A DNA stretch of 64,000 nt from Corynebacterium jeikeium (GTDB taxonomy: Bacteria > Actinomycetota > Actinomycetes > Mycobacteriales > Mycobacteriaceae), in contig NZ_JFCQ01000015.1 of NCBI RefSeq assembly GCF_000738265.1, positions 1 to 64,000 of the forward strand. Direction: 5' to 3'. Numbering within the stretch: position 1 is the stretch's first letter; each line of letters opens with the position of its first letter. Positions 41,020 through 51,714 of this stretch are shown piece after piece. Both the position numbers and the translations under genes were made by a program. A model generated the notes under the pieces. It saw only the letters and a list, made by a program, of their open reading frames with translations, was not told the origin of the DNA and ran no database searches.

Positions 41020-41325
41020 ATGCCACAGCCCAGCCAACTTCCGGGACCAGCTTCTTCGACTTGGGAATGGCAACTCCACGGCGCATGCCGCGGCGCTGAT
41101 TCCTCCGTCTTCTTCCACCCGGACGGCGAGCGTGGCCGCGCCCGCGCCATGCGTGAGCACCGCGCCAAGGCTATCTGCCGCGAATGCCCAGTCATTGAGC
41201 AGTGCCGCAGCCATGCACTCAGCGTTGGCGAGCCCTATGGCATCTGGGGCGGCCTCAGCGAGTCTGAGCGAGACGCTATCCTGCGCCCCACCTCCCGCAA
41301 CCGCGGTCGCCGCGTAGCCTCCTAA
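41020..41325 (+). CDS. whcB: WhiB-family iron-sulfur regulator WhcB
   Basis: A 101-residue WhiB-like protein with a 4Fe-4S cluster. The four cysteines are in HGACRG and ICRECPVIEQC (spacing C-x2-C-x5-C), followed by the G-I/V-W-G-G turn (YGIWGGLSE) and a basic C-terminal tail RNRGRR that contacts DNA. Its position opposite sigD and beside groEL1 corresponds to whiB3 of mycobacteria and whcB of C. glutamicum. ATG 41020 has gaggag 10 bases upstream; a GTG at 40984 is less likely. A strong terminator follows. Confidence 0.88.
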   Translation: MPQPSQLPGPASSTWEWQLHGACRGADSSVFFHPDGERGRARAMREHRAKAICRECPVIEQCRSHALSVGEPYGIWGGLSESERDAILRPTSRNRGRRVAS

Positions 41326-41329
41326 AAAA

Positions 41330-41380
41330 GGAAAGCGGGGGATACTTCCCGAAACAATGGGAAGCATCCCCCGCTTTGTT
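41330..41380 (+). terminator. Terminator after whcB
   Basis: The 19-base arm aaagcgggggatacttccc pairs with gggaagcatcccccgcttt across an 8-base loop, with one mismatch. It ends whcB, and the A/T-rich flanks make it also usable from the groEL1 side. Confidence 0.85.
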
Positions 41381-41461
41381 CCTGGCTAACCCGCCGGGTA
41401 GCCAAGCACAGCAGCCAGGCGCAGTGACCAGACACAGAGACCAGGCGCCTAGTCGGAATGA

Positions 41462-43093
<1,632 letters not shown>

Positions 43094-43393
43094 TTACTTT
43101 TCGATGACGGCCAGGATGTCGCGCTGGCTCAGCAGCAGGTACTCTTCGCCGTTGTACTTCAGCTCGGTGCCGCCGTACTTGGAGAAGACGACGGTGTCGC
43201 CCTCCTTAACATCCATCGGGATGCGGTCATCGTCATCTGCCCAGCGGCCGGGGCCTACTGCGATAACGGTTGCCTCCTGCGGCTTCTCCTTTGCGGAGTC
43301 CGGGATGACCAGGCCGGATGCGGTGGTCGTCTCTGCCTCGACGATCTGCACGAGAACGCGGTCCTCGAGGGGCTTGATGTTGACGTTAGCCAC
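43094..43393 (-). CDS. groES: Co-chaperonin GroES
   Basis: A 99-residue heptameric lid of the chaperonin. The start [15 protein letters not shown], mobile loop around [19 protein letters not shown] and end DILAVIEK are typical. The GTG start has ggaggt about 8 bases upstream. A CIRCE operator lies about 120 bases before it, so the groES-groEL1 operon is probably repressed by HrcA. Confidence 0.96.
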   Translation of the reverse strand: MANVNIKPLEDRVLVQIVEAETTTASGLVIPDSAKEKPQEATVIAVGPGRWADDDDRIPMDVKEGDTVVFSKYGGTELKYNGEEYLLLSQRDILAVIEK

Positions 43394-43512
43394 GATTGAA
43401 TACCTCCGTGTATTCGAGCTGTAGGGTTTCACTCTTGTGAACTGTTGTGCCGGTTGGTTTTCCAGATACAGCCGTCGTCGCGGGTGAACAACTGTGAGTC
43501 AAACAACCTATC

Positions 43513-43539
43513 TGGCACTCTACCCTCGCAAGTGCTAAC
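43513..43539. promoter_or_regulatory. CIRCE operator (HrcA site) of groES-groEL1
   Basis: On the minus strand the site is TTAGCACTT-N9-GAGTGCCAG, matching the CIRCE consensus TTAGCACTC-N9-GAGTGCTAA in 15 of 18 arm positions, with the correct 9-base spacer. Confidence 0.85.
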
Positions 43540-43558
43540 GCTCAACAAACCCCCGGCG

Positions 43559-43987
43559 TTAGATACCCTTCGTCAGGTTAATCACTGCGTCGTGCCAGAG
43601 CTGGTAGTCCTTGGCGTTATCTGCCTTGTAATTCTCTACCGCACGAATGCCGTTGTGGATCGACTCGATGTCCTCGTCCGTCAGGTCCGCGCCCTCGTCA
43701 CCCACGAACAGAACCGGGCCGAGGATCGCGCGGGTCGGGTCGGAGATAAAGGCGGAATCGCCCGTTTCCTGTTCCTTGCGCCCCATGGAAGCCAGTGGGT
43801 TCGGCTCCGGGTTTTCAGCCTTACGCGCGTCGGAAGAATAAACAGCAGCAACCGTCAGGCCACTCTCCACGAAAACGACGTGCAGGCGATCCTGTGCACT
43901 ACCCCCCAGTACGTCGGCGGCCTCCGAAAGTTCGATGTCGAGTTCCTTCGCCTGAAGGTCGGGCGTTACCAGCATGCTGCGTGCCAT
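43559..43987 (-). CDS. Conserved hypothetical protein between tsaD and groES
   Basis: A 142-residue, acidic, soluble protein that I do not recognise. It shows no membrane helix or signal peptide. It has an alpha/beta pattern (DRLHVVFVESGLTVAAVYSSD, AILGPVLFVGDEGADLTDED). The ATG has aggag 7 bases upstream. It is transcribed away from the t6A fusion gene and towards groES, with 80 and 165 bases of separation. Confidence 0.65.
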   Translation of the reverse strand: MARSMLVTPDLQAKELDIELSEAADVLGGSAQDRLHVVFVESGLTVAAVYSSDARKAENPEPNPLASMGRKEQETGDSAFISDPTRAILGPVLFVGDEGADLTDEDIESIHNGIRAVENYKADNAKDYQLWHDAVINLTKGI

Positions 43988-44067
43988 TGTGAGCTCCTAG
44001 ATATTTGATGGATACTTGATGAAAGGCTTTCGCTTTTTACATAGGCACCCCACATTTTGCCAGCAAA

Positions 44068-46584
44068 TTAGGGATTGCGCAGGACAGGCTCTTCCACGTC
44101 CAGCGAAGGGTCAGTAGGCGTCGATAAACCACTCGGCTCCTCCCCCGCCGCAACGAGTCGCGCGGCCAGTGCCGCAATCATCACGCCATTGTCGGTGCAC
44201 AGCTTTGCTTGCGGAATCTTTAGTTCGACGCCCACTTCTCCACACCTTTCGGCCGCCACCTCACGCAGGCGTTTATTCGCGGAAACACCTCCGCCGAGCA
44301 GCATCACGCGGGCATTCTTATCCTCGCAGGCGCGCAGGGCTTTGGTGACAAGGACGTCCACCACTGCCTCCTGGAAGGAAGCGCACACGTCTTCGATGGG
44401 AATGGTTGCACCCTCCCGATCCGCAGTTTCCACGTATCGGGCAACGGCGGTCTTAAGGCCGGAGAACGAGAAGTCGTAGCGTGAATCCTGTTGTCGCATC
44501 ATTCCGCGGGGAAACGCAATGGCCTGCGGGTTACCCCGGGAGGCCAGACGGTCGATGACCGGCCCGCCGGGGTACCCCAGTCCCAGCAGTCGGGCGACCT
44601 TGTCGTAGGCCTCGCCGGCGGCATCGTCCAACGTGCTGCCGAGTTCCTCCATCGGCGCGCCCGCGCCAGTGACATGCAGAATCTGCGTGTGCCCGCCACT
44701 AACTAGCAGGGCAATGGCGTTGCTGAGGTCTCTGTCAGTGCTGATGCCGGCACCAGCCCCCTCTTCCGCATCCTCTGTGAGTGTTCCGACAGCCACATGC
44801 CCGCCCAGGTGGTTCACTCCGTAGAACGGCACCTCCCATGCCAAGGCGTAAGCCTTCGCGGCCGCCGCGCCGACCAGCAACGCTCCGGCCAGACCCGGGC
44901 CCACCGTCGCGGCCACCACGTCCGGGATGCGGAAACCGGGGACGCGCTCGCGTGCCTCCGCCAAGGCGGCCCGCATGGTCGGCTGCATTGCTTCGAGGTG
45001 CGCGCGGGAGGCGATCTCCGGGACTACTCCACCGAAGCGGGCGTGCTGCTCCATCGAAGAAGCCACCTGGTTGGCAATGATCTCTAGCTGCGCTGTGTCG
45101 CCATCATCAGTGGCAGTGCTAGCGACGATCCCCACGCCGGTCTCATCGCAGGAGCTCTCGATGCCCATGATGTAGCGCGGCCGCCCCTGGTCACCGCCCT
45201 CTGAGGCGTCAGCTTCTGAAGCTGGGGTGGCGTCATCAATAGGACCAGGGCGCACCATGGTGAAGGCATCGGCACCAGAGGGCTGGTAGTAGGCCTTGCG
45301 CGTGCCCTCGATGGTGAAGCCGTAGCGTTCGTATAGGCCGACGGCGGGCTGATTGTCGGTGCGCACCTCGAGGAATACCGGGGCGCCCAGGCGATCGGCG
45401 ACAGCGATGAGCGGATCCATCAGAAGCTTGGACAGGCCACTGCCCTGAAACTCGGGGAGGATGCCGATGGTGTGGATCTCCCCTTCCGGATCCTGGGCGG
45501 GGCCGCCGACGGCGAGAATGGCATAGCCGACCAGCTGAGGTTCGTTCGCGGGATCGGTGACTTCCAGACCGAGGCAGAGGGTGTGCGGCGCGGCGATCTC
45601 ACTGGCGAAGGCCTCCGCGGACCAGGGGGAATCCTCGGGGAAGAGGACTTGCTCGATGTCCGCGCAGGCGAGTGCGTCGGTGGGCGCAAGCAGGCGGATC
45701 CGGGCAGCTTGGCCATTGGCCTTCCTATCTACACCGGCGATGTCAGGGTCGACTGCGAAGGCACTGTTCTGACCCGCTTTTTCCTCCTGGACGCCCAACT
45801 CCTGCACGCGGGAGAAGTCCAGCGCCTTAGAAATCGCCTTTGCCTTCGGCTCCTGCGCATCCGGGCGGCGCAGGTAGAGCGCGCGGAGTGCGGGCGCGTC
45901 GGCCAACAGCCCCGGAACGGAACCGAGGGATTCCAGTGCTGCAAGCACTAGCCCCCGAGGCGTGGGATGGGCATCCAGGCTCTCCACCTGGCAATTCTCC
46001 AGGGACCCGAAAAGCTCCTGCGCCTGGTCCGCGACCGCGGAAGCGCTTAGCACCCGCAGAGGCCAGCGATCGAGTTCCTGCTGGATATCCCGCACCACGT
46101 CGGGAGAGTGAACCGACGCCGGAACCTGCACCTCAGAACACAGCCGCCCTGCCGACCCCGCGAAAAAACTTATACGCGAGTGGTAGAACTCCCGGCGCCG
46201 GGCATCGGAGACGATCAGGTAGTCGCCGAAGGCTTTCGATCCGACCTGGGAGGTTGCGTGCTCCCAGGCCGTGGCGGCCGCGCTGGGAATGCCGTGGACG
46301 GGGATCGAAAGGGCGTCACCAAAAGCAGCAGCGGTAGCCATACCTACCCGCAGCCCCGTGAATGGCCCCGGGCCCGTGCCCACTACGACGGTGTGCAGAT
46401 CACGGGGGGACAACTTCGCCTCAGCAAGGCAGGCCTGGATGTTGGGCGCGAGGAGCTCCATGTGGCCGCGGACGTTATCCACGAGGCGCTCGGTGAGCAC
46501 GCGCACCTGGCCGTTCGCAGAGACCTGAACAACACCGCAGGTGACGTAATTGGTGGAGGTATCGACGGCCAGCACGTTAATCAT
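44068..46584 (-). CDS. TsaB-RimI-TsaD triple fusion (t6A synthesis plus ribosomal-protein acetyltransferase)
   Basis: One uninterrupted 838-residue frame joins three normally separate proteins. Residues 1-245 are TsaB (motif [14 protein letters not shown], 68-81). Residues about 295-447 are a RimI-type GNAT acetyltransferase (acetyl-CoA loop [12 protein letters not shown], 377-388). Residues 471-838 are TsaD, opening with [14 protein letters not shown] and with the metal histidines in NHLGGH. TsaB and TsaD form the core that puts threonylcarbamoyl on A37 of ANN-decoding tRNAs. I see no frameshift or internal stop; linkers are short and Ala/Asp-rich. Start and stop codons are each a single clear choice. 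TAGAAT ends 6 bases before the ATG. Confidence 0.92.
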   Translation of the reverse strand: MINVLAVDTSTNYVTCGVVQVSANGQVRVLTERLVDNVRGHMELLAPNIQACLAEAKLSPRDLHTVVVGTGPGPFTGLRVGMATAAAFGDALSIPVHGIPSAAATAWEHATSQVGSKAFGDYLIVSDARRREFYHSRISFFAGSAGRLCSEVQVPASVHSPDVVRDIQQELDRWPLRVLSASAVADQAQELFGSLENCQVESLDAHPTPRGLVLAALESLGSVPGLLADAPALRALYLRRPDAQEPKAKAISKALDFSRVQELGVQEEKAGQNSAFAVDPDIAGVDRKANGQAARIRLLAPTDALACADIEQVLFPEDSPWSAEAFASEIAAPHTLCLGLEVTDPANEPQLVGYAILAVGGPAQDPEGEIHTIGILPEFQGSGLSKLLMDPLIAVADRLGAPVFLEVRTDNQPAVGLYERYGFTIEGTRKAYYQPSGADAFTMVRPGPIDDATPASEADASEGGDQGRPRYIMGIESSCDETGVGIVASTATDDGDTAQLEIIANQVASSMEQHARFGGVVPEIASRAHLEAMQPTMRAALAEARERVPGFRIPDVVAATVGPGLAGALLVGAAAAKAYALAWEVPFYGVNHLGGHVAVGTLTEDAEEGAGAGISTDRDLSNAIALLVSGGHTQILHVTGAGAPMEELGSTLDDAAGEAYDKVARLLGLGYPGGPVIDRLASRGNPQAIAFPRGMMRQQDSRYDFSFSGLKTAVARYVETADREGATIPIEDVCASFQEAVVDVLVTKALRACEDKNARVMLLGGGVSANKRLREVAAERCGEVGVELKIPQAKLCTDNGVMIAALAARLVAAGEEPSGLSTPTDPSLDVEEPVLRNP

Positions 46585-46590
46585 GGGGAT

Positions 46591-46596
46591 ATTCTA
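46591..46596 (-). promoter_or_regulatory. -10 box of the leaderless tsaB-rimI-tsaD gene
   Basis: TAGAAT (read on the minus strand) matches the consensus at five of six positions and ends 6 bases before the ATG at 46584. I see no good -35. Together with the terminator upstream it argues that this gene is transcribed separately from alr-tsaE. Confidence 0.55.
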
Positions 46597-46652
46597 GGCC
46601 GGGGTGCGGGGTGGGCACCAAGCGCACGGGTGGAGCGTCCAGACAGCGGCCC

Positions 46653-46704
46653 GGAAAAAACAAGAAGTCCCCGAGAGGCTCTCGCAGTAAACCTCTCAGG
46701 GACT
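46653..46704 (-). terminator. Terminator after alr-tsaE
   Basis: Minus-strand stem agtccctgagagg/cctctcggggact (46666-46678 with 46692-46704) is followed by tcttgttttttcc. It cleanly separates alr-tsaE from the tsaB-rimI-tsaD gene. Confidence 0.85.
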
Positions 46705-46872
46705 GTGTACGCCTGGCGGGTTGATCAGGCCCTTCAGTGCCAGCGTCTTGTGAAACACCCCTCACGGTGATTCGTCAACTATTTTTACACAGCACAGGGA
46801 CAAAAAGCAAGTCTTGCCGAGAGGTTCCATAGATTTTCCTAAGAAATTGCCAGAATACGCCGCGCCGGAACG

Positions 46873-48558
46873 CTAGCCCCAATGCCAGGTCACGGTGCGG
46901 ATTTCGCTGGCAGCATCCGCGGCGCCACTCACGCTACCCCGGTCGATCTGCACATCCAGCACCTTGTCGCTCAAGGGCTCCACCACGCCGCGCCCCCACT
47001 CCGCGACCACGACCACGTCGTCGATATCCGCGTCGATGTCCAGGCTCTCCAGTGCATCGAGCACCTCGTTGCGGTCGATGTGACGCCCCGGTTCGATCCC
47101 CTCGTCCACATCCGCGCCCAGCAGGCGGTAGGCATCCATGTGCAACAGCCCGACCCCACGCTGCCCGGCGCGGTGCGTCCGCACGATGGTGAACGTCGGC
47201 GATTGCACGCGCCCTTTCACCCCCAGACCGGCCGCCAACCCCTGGGTCAGAGTCGTCTTACCCGCGCCCAACGGACCGGACAGCACCACGACGGTCCCCG
47301 CCTCTAGCTGCGCCCCCAGCTGTTCACCCAGGTGCCGCATGTCATCGGCGGTCGCCACGGTGCGGGAACCATCGCCGGAAAAGTCGGGGCTCCCTCCGCG
47401 GAACACCCGTGCGATCCGTGGGCCGCGTGGCATCGTCAGCACCTCGTAGCTGATCGTTCCGGCCAGCTCCGCGAATTCGTCGATGCTTGTTCCGCCTTCG
47501 CCGAAGATCACCGCCCAGTCGCCTGGCTGCACGGCGCTGGTCTCCGCCTCTGCGCCGTCTGCCGGCCCCAGCTCCACGACGATCTGATCCATGCAGACCC
47601 GTCCGATCTGCGGATAGACCTTCCCGTTGATCGTCACCTGCATCTTGCCGGAGACGCTGCGGGGCAGCCCATCGGCGTAGCCTAGCGCCACCACGGCAGT
47701 GCGGGTATCGCGTTGCGCCCGCCACGTGTGGCTGTAGCTCACGCCCTCCCCCTTCGGCACCACGCGAGTCGTTATCACGCGAGCGCGCAGCGTCATCGCC
47801 GGTCGTAGTTCTACGCCCGCGCCTGCCGGGTCGATGCCGTATAGTCCGACGCCCGGTCGTACCAACTCATAAGCCAAATCAGGGCGGTTGAGCGTTGCCG
47901 GTGTGTTTGCAATGTGATTGCAGGGCACCGACAGACCGTGGTTGCGGCAGAACTCGATGGCCTGCGCGAAGCGAGTGGCCTGCAGATCGTTTGCTTCCGA
48001 CTGGGGCTCGTCAGCGCTGGCCATGTGGCTCATTACGCCGGTGATGTCTACGCAATCTGTGTGGGCCGCCAGCAGCTCCACGGTCTGCTGCCACTCGGCA
48101 GGGCTTACCCCGGAGCGGGAAAGGCCGGTATCCACCATGAGGGAGGCGCGCACGGGAGCACTGACCTGCGTTTCCCGTAGCGCCCGCTCGGCCTGCTCCA
48201 CCAGAGATTTCGCGTGTGCCAGTGAGGGCACGCCAACGGTAATTCCTGCAGCAAAGACGTCCGCCAACTCATCGCCCGGCATCCACATCCACGCGGTGAT
48301 CGGGGTGGAATGATAGCGCTCCCCCAGGTCATTGAGGATCCCGCGCAGGTGCAACGCCTCCCCTAGCGTGGCCACGCCGAGCTGTTCCACGCCCGCGTCC
48401 AACATGGCGGGAGCAACCACATCTACCCCGTGGTTGTAGGCATCGGCCTTCACTACTGCCATCACCCCGGCGGGCGCCGCAGCCTCCTGGAACACGCGCA
48501 CATTGTGCGCAATGGCATCCAGGTCAACGACTAATTCCGCAAGGTGACGATCCGACAT
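46873..48558 (-). CDS. Alanine racemase fused to TsaE
   Basis: A 561-residue fusion. Residues 1-395 are a complete alanine racemase (PLP lysine K37 in VVKADAYNHG; catalytic-tyrosine region GEGVSYSHTW; GRVCMDQIVVE), which makes D-alanine for peptidoglycan. Residues 400-561 are TsaE, the ATPase of t6A synthesis, with Walker A GPLGAGKTT (428-436) and the segment VQSPTFTIV. In most bacteria these are adjacent separate genes; here there is no stop or start between them. ATG 48558 is taken as the start (aagg 7 bases upstream); ATG 48564 is an alternative. It is followed by a terminator. Confidence 0.9.
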   Translation of the reverse strand: MSDRHLAELVVDLDAIAHNVRVFQEAAAPAGVMAVVKADAYNHGVDVVAPAMLDAGVEQLGVATLGEALHLRGILNDLGERYHSTPITAWMWMPGDELADVFAAGITVGVPSLAHAKSLVEQAERALRETQVSAPVRASLMVDTGLSRSGVSPAEWQQTVELLAAHTDCVDITGVMSHMASADEPQSEANDLQATRFAQAIEFCRNHGLSVPCNHIANTPATLNRPDLAYELVRPGVGLYGIDPAGAGVELRPAMTLRARVITTRVVPKGEGVSYSHTWRAQRDTRTAVVALGYADGLPRSVSGKMQVTINGKVYPQIGRVCMDQIVVELGPADGAEAETSAVQPGDWAVIFGEGGTSIDEFAELAGTISYEVLTMPRGPRIARVFRGGSPDFSGDGSRTVATADDMRHLGEQLGAQLEAGTVVVLSGPLGAGKTTLTQGLAAGLGVKGRVQSPTFTIVRTHRAGQRGVGLLHMDAYRLLGADVDEGIEPGRHIDRNEVLDALESLDIDADIDDVVVVAEWGRGVVEPLSDKVLDVQIDRGSVSGAADAASEIRTVTWHWG

Positions 48559-48635
48559 GTTCATAACCTTAGCCACCCCTCCTGGAATCCTAGGAAAAGG
48601 GCACGGCAGGGGCGTCACTAAGAAAGAACCCGCAG

Positions 48636-50498
48636 CTATTCGACGGTGACGGACTTAGCGAGGTTACGCGGCTTGTCGATGTCCTGGTTGCCGCACTCGC
48701 GGGCGATGTCGGCGGCCAGGAACTGCAGCGGCACCGTGGACAGCAGCGGCTGCATCAGCGACGTAGTACCCGGGATCTCCAACAGCCAGTTGGCGAAGGG
48801 GCGCACGGCCTCGTCGCCTTCCTCGGCGATAACGATGGTCTTCGCACCGCGGGCGCGGATCTCCTGAATGTTAGAAACGATCTTGGAGTGCAGCACCGGA
48901 CGACCATTCGGGCTGGGAACGACCACGACGACGGGCAAATCGTCCTCGATCAGGGCGATCGGGCCGTGCTTGAGCTCACCGGCGGCGAAGCCCTCGGCGT
49001 GGATGTAGGCCAGCTCCTTCAGCTTCAGCGCGCCCTCGAGGGCGACAGGGAAGCCGACGTGGCGGCCCAGGAACAGCATGGTCTTCACCGGGCCGAGTTC
49101 CTTCGACAGCTCCAGGATCTGGTCGCGCAGCTCGAGCGTCTTCTCAATCTTCTCGGGGATAGCCTCCAGCGCGTAGTAAATCTCCGCGATTTCGTCGGCG
49201 TACTTCGTGCCGCGCGCCTGAGCCAAAGCCAAGCCGACCAGGTAGTTCGCCGCAACCTGCGCCAGGAAAGCCTTCGTGGAAGCCACGCCGATCTCCGGGC
49301 CGGCGTGGGTGTACAGCACGGCATCGGATTCGCGTGGGATCTGCGAACCGTTGGTGTTGCAGACCGCCAGTACGCGGGCGCCCTGCATCTTCGCGTGACG
49401 CACCGCCTCCAGCGTGTCGGCGGTCTCGCCGGACTGGGAAACAGCAACGACGAGGGTGCGCTGGTCCAGAACCGGGTCGCGGTAGCGGAACTCGCTGGCG
49501 ACCTCGATCTCTACGGGAAGGCGAACCCAGTGCTCGATGGCGTACTTAGCCAGCAGGCCAGAGTGGTAGGCCGAGCCACAGGCGACAACGAAGACCTTTT
49601 CTACGCCACGCAGATCCTCATCGGACAGGCGCTGCTCGTCCAGCACGATTCGGCGGCCGTCGAAGTGACCGGCCAGGGTGTCGCGGACGGCAGCGGGCTG
49701 CTCGTGGATTTCCTTCATCATGAAGGAATCAAAGCCGTCCTTCTGTGCAGCATCCAGGTCCCAGTCGATGGTGAAGGGCTTGCCTTCTACCGGGTTGCCG
49801 TCGAAGTCGTAAATATCGTAGGAGTCGGGGGTGATAACCACCGCGTTATCCTGCCCCAGCTCTACGGCGTTCTTCGTGCGGTCGATAAAGGCTGCAACGT
49901 CGGAACCCAGGAACATCTCGCCCTCGCCCACGCCGACGATCAGCGGGGTGGAACGACGACCGGCGACGATGGTGCCCGGGTGATCGTCGTGAACGAACAG
50001 CACGGTAAAAGCACCATCGAGTCGGGAAAGAACCTTCAGCGCGGAGGCTTGGAAGTCGCCTGCGGTCTCGCCCTCGTTGTAGGCAAGCGCCAGCAGGTGT
50101 GCGGCGACTTCGGAGTCGGTTTCGGATTCCAATTCGATGCCAGCGGCTTCGATTTCTGCACGCAAGGTGGAGAAGTTTTCGATGATGCCGTTGTGGACGA
50201 TGGCGGCTTTGCCGTCGAAGGAACGGTGCGGGTGCGCGTTGACGTCATTCGGTCGACCGTGAGTTGCCCAGCGGGTATGGCCGATGCAGGCGGTGCCGTG
50301 GAAGTTATCGCGACCTACCTCATCGATACGGTCGATGAGGTTTTGCAGTTTGCCTTCCTTCTTTTCGATGTGCAGGGAGTCCTGCTCGACAACTGCGATG
50401 CCTGCGGAATCGTATCCGCGATATTCCATTCGCTCCAGCGCGTCCAACCCGATTTGGAGAGCCTCGGAGTTACCTACGTAGCCAACAATTGCACACAT
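48636..50498 (-). CDS. glmS: Glucosamine-fructose-6-phosphate aminotransferase GlmS
   Basis: A 620-residue cytoplasmic enzyme making glucosamine-6-phosphate from fructose-6-phosphate and glutamine, the entry to UDP-GlcNAc. C2 of MCAIVGYVG is the glutaminase nucleophile; two SIS domains follow (VVACGSAYHSGL, FLGRHVGFPVALEGALKLKE), ending in KSVTVE. ATG 50498 is certain because the N-terminal cysteine must follow the initiator. TATCGT ends 7 bases upstream, so it may be leaderless. No glmS ribozyme is present upstream. The GlmM partner is 3 kb away on the same strand. Confidence 0.95.
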   Translation of the reverse strand: MCAIVGYVGNSEALQIGLDALERMEYRGYDSAGIAVVEQDSLHIEKKEGKLQNLIDRIDEVGRDNFHGTACIGHTRWATHGRPNDVNAHPHRSFDGKAAIVHNGIIENFSTLRAEIEAAGIELESETDSEVAAHLLALAYNEGETAGDFQASALKVLSRLDGAFTVLFVHDDHPGTIVAGRRSTPLIVGVGEGEMFLGSDVAAFIDRTKNAVELGQDNAVVITPDSYDIYDFDGNPVEGKPFTIDWDLDAAQKDGFDSFMMKEIHEQPAAVRDTLAGHFDGRRIVLDEQRLSDEDLRGVEKVFVVACGSAYHSGLLAKYAIEHWVRLPVEIEVASEFRYRDPVLDQRTLVVAVSQSGETADTLEAVRHAKMQGARVLAVCNTNGSQIPRESDAVLYTHAGPEIGVASTKAFLAQVAANYLVGLALAQARGTKYADEIAEIYYALEAIPEKIEKTLELRDQILELSKELGPVKTMLFLGRHVGFPVALEGALKLKELAYIHAEGFAAGELKHGPIALIEDDLPVVVVVPSPNGRPVLHSKIVSNIQEIRARGAKTIVIAEEGDEAVRPFANWLLEIPGTTSLMQPLLSTVPLQFLAADIARECGNQDIDKPRNLAKSVTVE

Positions 50499-50547
50499 GC
50501 CTCTGACGATACACAATGGCCACTTGATTTCGGTAAGCTGTGGGGCT

Positions 50548-51435
50548 GTGGCAGATAAGATTAATAACCTAATTACTCGCTTGGGCAAGCGCGGCCCACA
50601 CCGCGTGATGGTCGGTGACCTGAACTTCGCCGGAATTCCGGGGCGTGTGTACACCCCCGCCGAGGGCAAGGGGATTCCGGGCATCGCCTTCGGTCACGAC
50701 TGGCGTGTTGGGGTACACAGCTACCACGCAACTTTGCGCCACCTGGCTAGTTGGGGCTTCGCCGTAGCCGCGCCGGATACGGAGACCGGCCTGGCGGCCA
50801 ACCACCGTGGCTTCGCCGCCGACCTGGAGACCGCACTGCAGATCCTGGCCGGTGTGCGCCTCGGCAACGGCAACGTCACGGTGCAGCCAAACAATCTGTA
50901 CCTCGCTGGTCATGGCATGGGTGCCTCGGCTGCCGTGCTGGCTGCGACGGGGCGTAGTCACCGCAGCGAGCTGAAGGGCTACGAAACCGAACCCACCATT
51001 GCCGGCGTTATGGCTGTGTACCCTGCGGATACTTCCCCGGATGCAACGGAAGCCGCAAAGTACGTAAAGGCCCCTGGCCTGGTCCTGGAGGCTGGCCGTT
51101 TGGGCGAAACCCCGAGGGGCAACGCGAAGCGTATGGCCGCCAACTGGGGCGGTGACGTGGTCTACCGCGAACTGCTGAGCGCTTCTTCCACCAGCTTTAG
51201 CGAAAACTACGGCCGCAACTTTGCCTTGGGCTCTGGCCTGCCGCAGTTCAGCCAGCAGGAGCTGGTCCGTGGCCTGCTGACGGGCTTTGTTCTGGCGGAG
51301 GATAAGGGCAAATACAAGTCCTTCCGCGATAGCCATGCGGAGCTGAAGAAGACCCGCACTGCCACCCAGCACGAGCTGTACAAGAACCTGCCCGAGAACG
51401 TGGATCTGGAAGAGCGCCTGAGCGAAATCTTCTAG
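50548..51435 (+). CDS. Alpha/beta-hydrolase-like protein lacking the nucleophile serine
   Basis: A 295-residue protein with the fold pattern of the dienelactone hydrolase/PET hydrolase-like family: oxyanion region GIAFGHDW (about 45-52), a strand FAVAAPDT and the nucleophile elbow LAGHGMGASAA. The elbow reads G121-H-G-M-G125 where active enzymes have G-H-S-M-G, so residue 123 is glycine and not serine. No clear catalytic Asp-His pair follows. It may be a binding or structural protein. GTG 50548 is chosen; it is divergent from glmS with 49 bases between. Confidence 0.7.
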   Translation: MADKINNLITRLGKRGPHRVMVGDLNFAGIPGRVYTPAEGKGIPGIAFGHDWRVGVHSYHATLRHLASWGFAVAAPDTETGLAANHRGFAADLETALQILAGVRLGNGNVTVQPNNLYLAGHGMGASAAVLAATGRSHRSELKGYETEPTIAGVMAVYPADTSPDATEAAKYVKAPGLVLEAGRLGETPRGNAKRMAANWGGDVVYRELLSASSTSFSENYGRNFALGSGLPQFSQQELVRGLLTGFVLAEDKGKYKSFRDSHAELKKTRTATQHELYKNLPENVDLEERLSEIF

Positions 51436-51486
51436 GTTGGTCTCCCCCGGGTTGATGGGTTGATCTACCCGGGGCTCCGGATGTGA

Positions 51487-51714
51487 CTAGTCGAGGATCC
51501 TTCCGCGCATTCCTTGGGCGCCGTGCTTGCCCACCTGGCGGGGTTCCCCAACCTGGTCTGCCTTCGCTCCCCGCCGCGCCTCCTTCGCTTCCTCAAGCTG
51601 CCGGGTGCATTCCTTCAGGGTTTCTTCGAACTCCCGCACCGATTCTTCTACTTCTGCCATATATTCATCGACGATGCGCTGGTAGCGCGTCGCTAGTTCC
51701 TCTTGTCGGTTCAC
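51487..51714 (-). CDS. Small coiled-coil protein, third gene of the glmM-glmS trio
   Basis: A 75-residue charged protein; residues about 5-48 are helical with heptad-like spacing (EYMAEVEESVREFEETLKE), and the tail is basic and glycine-rich. The GTG start forms a GTGA overlap with the stop of the large upstream gene, so it is translationally coupled; a GTG one codon upstream (51717) is possible. I do not recognise the family. A chaperone-like partner for the larger protein would fit but is not shown. Confidence 0.6.
   Translation of the reverse strand: MNRQEELATRYQRIVDEYMAEVEESVREFEETLKECTRQLEEAKEARRGAKADQVGEPRQVGKHGAQGMRGRILD

Noticed and set aside
46660..46710. Possible tRNA-like stem-loop before tsaB
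   Set aside because: Only one stem forms, no anticodon or T-loop is present, and it fits a factor-independent terminator with a T run on the minus strand.
50499..50547. glmS ribozyme or riboswitch
   Set aside because: Only 49 bases separate glmS from the divergent gene, too short for the ribozyme, and its -10 box lies next to the start codon.
48888..50558. 556-residue plus-strand frame opposite glmS
   Set aside because: Antisense to glmS, with no recognisable domain.
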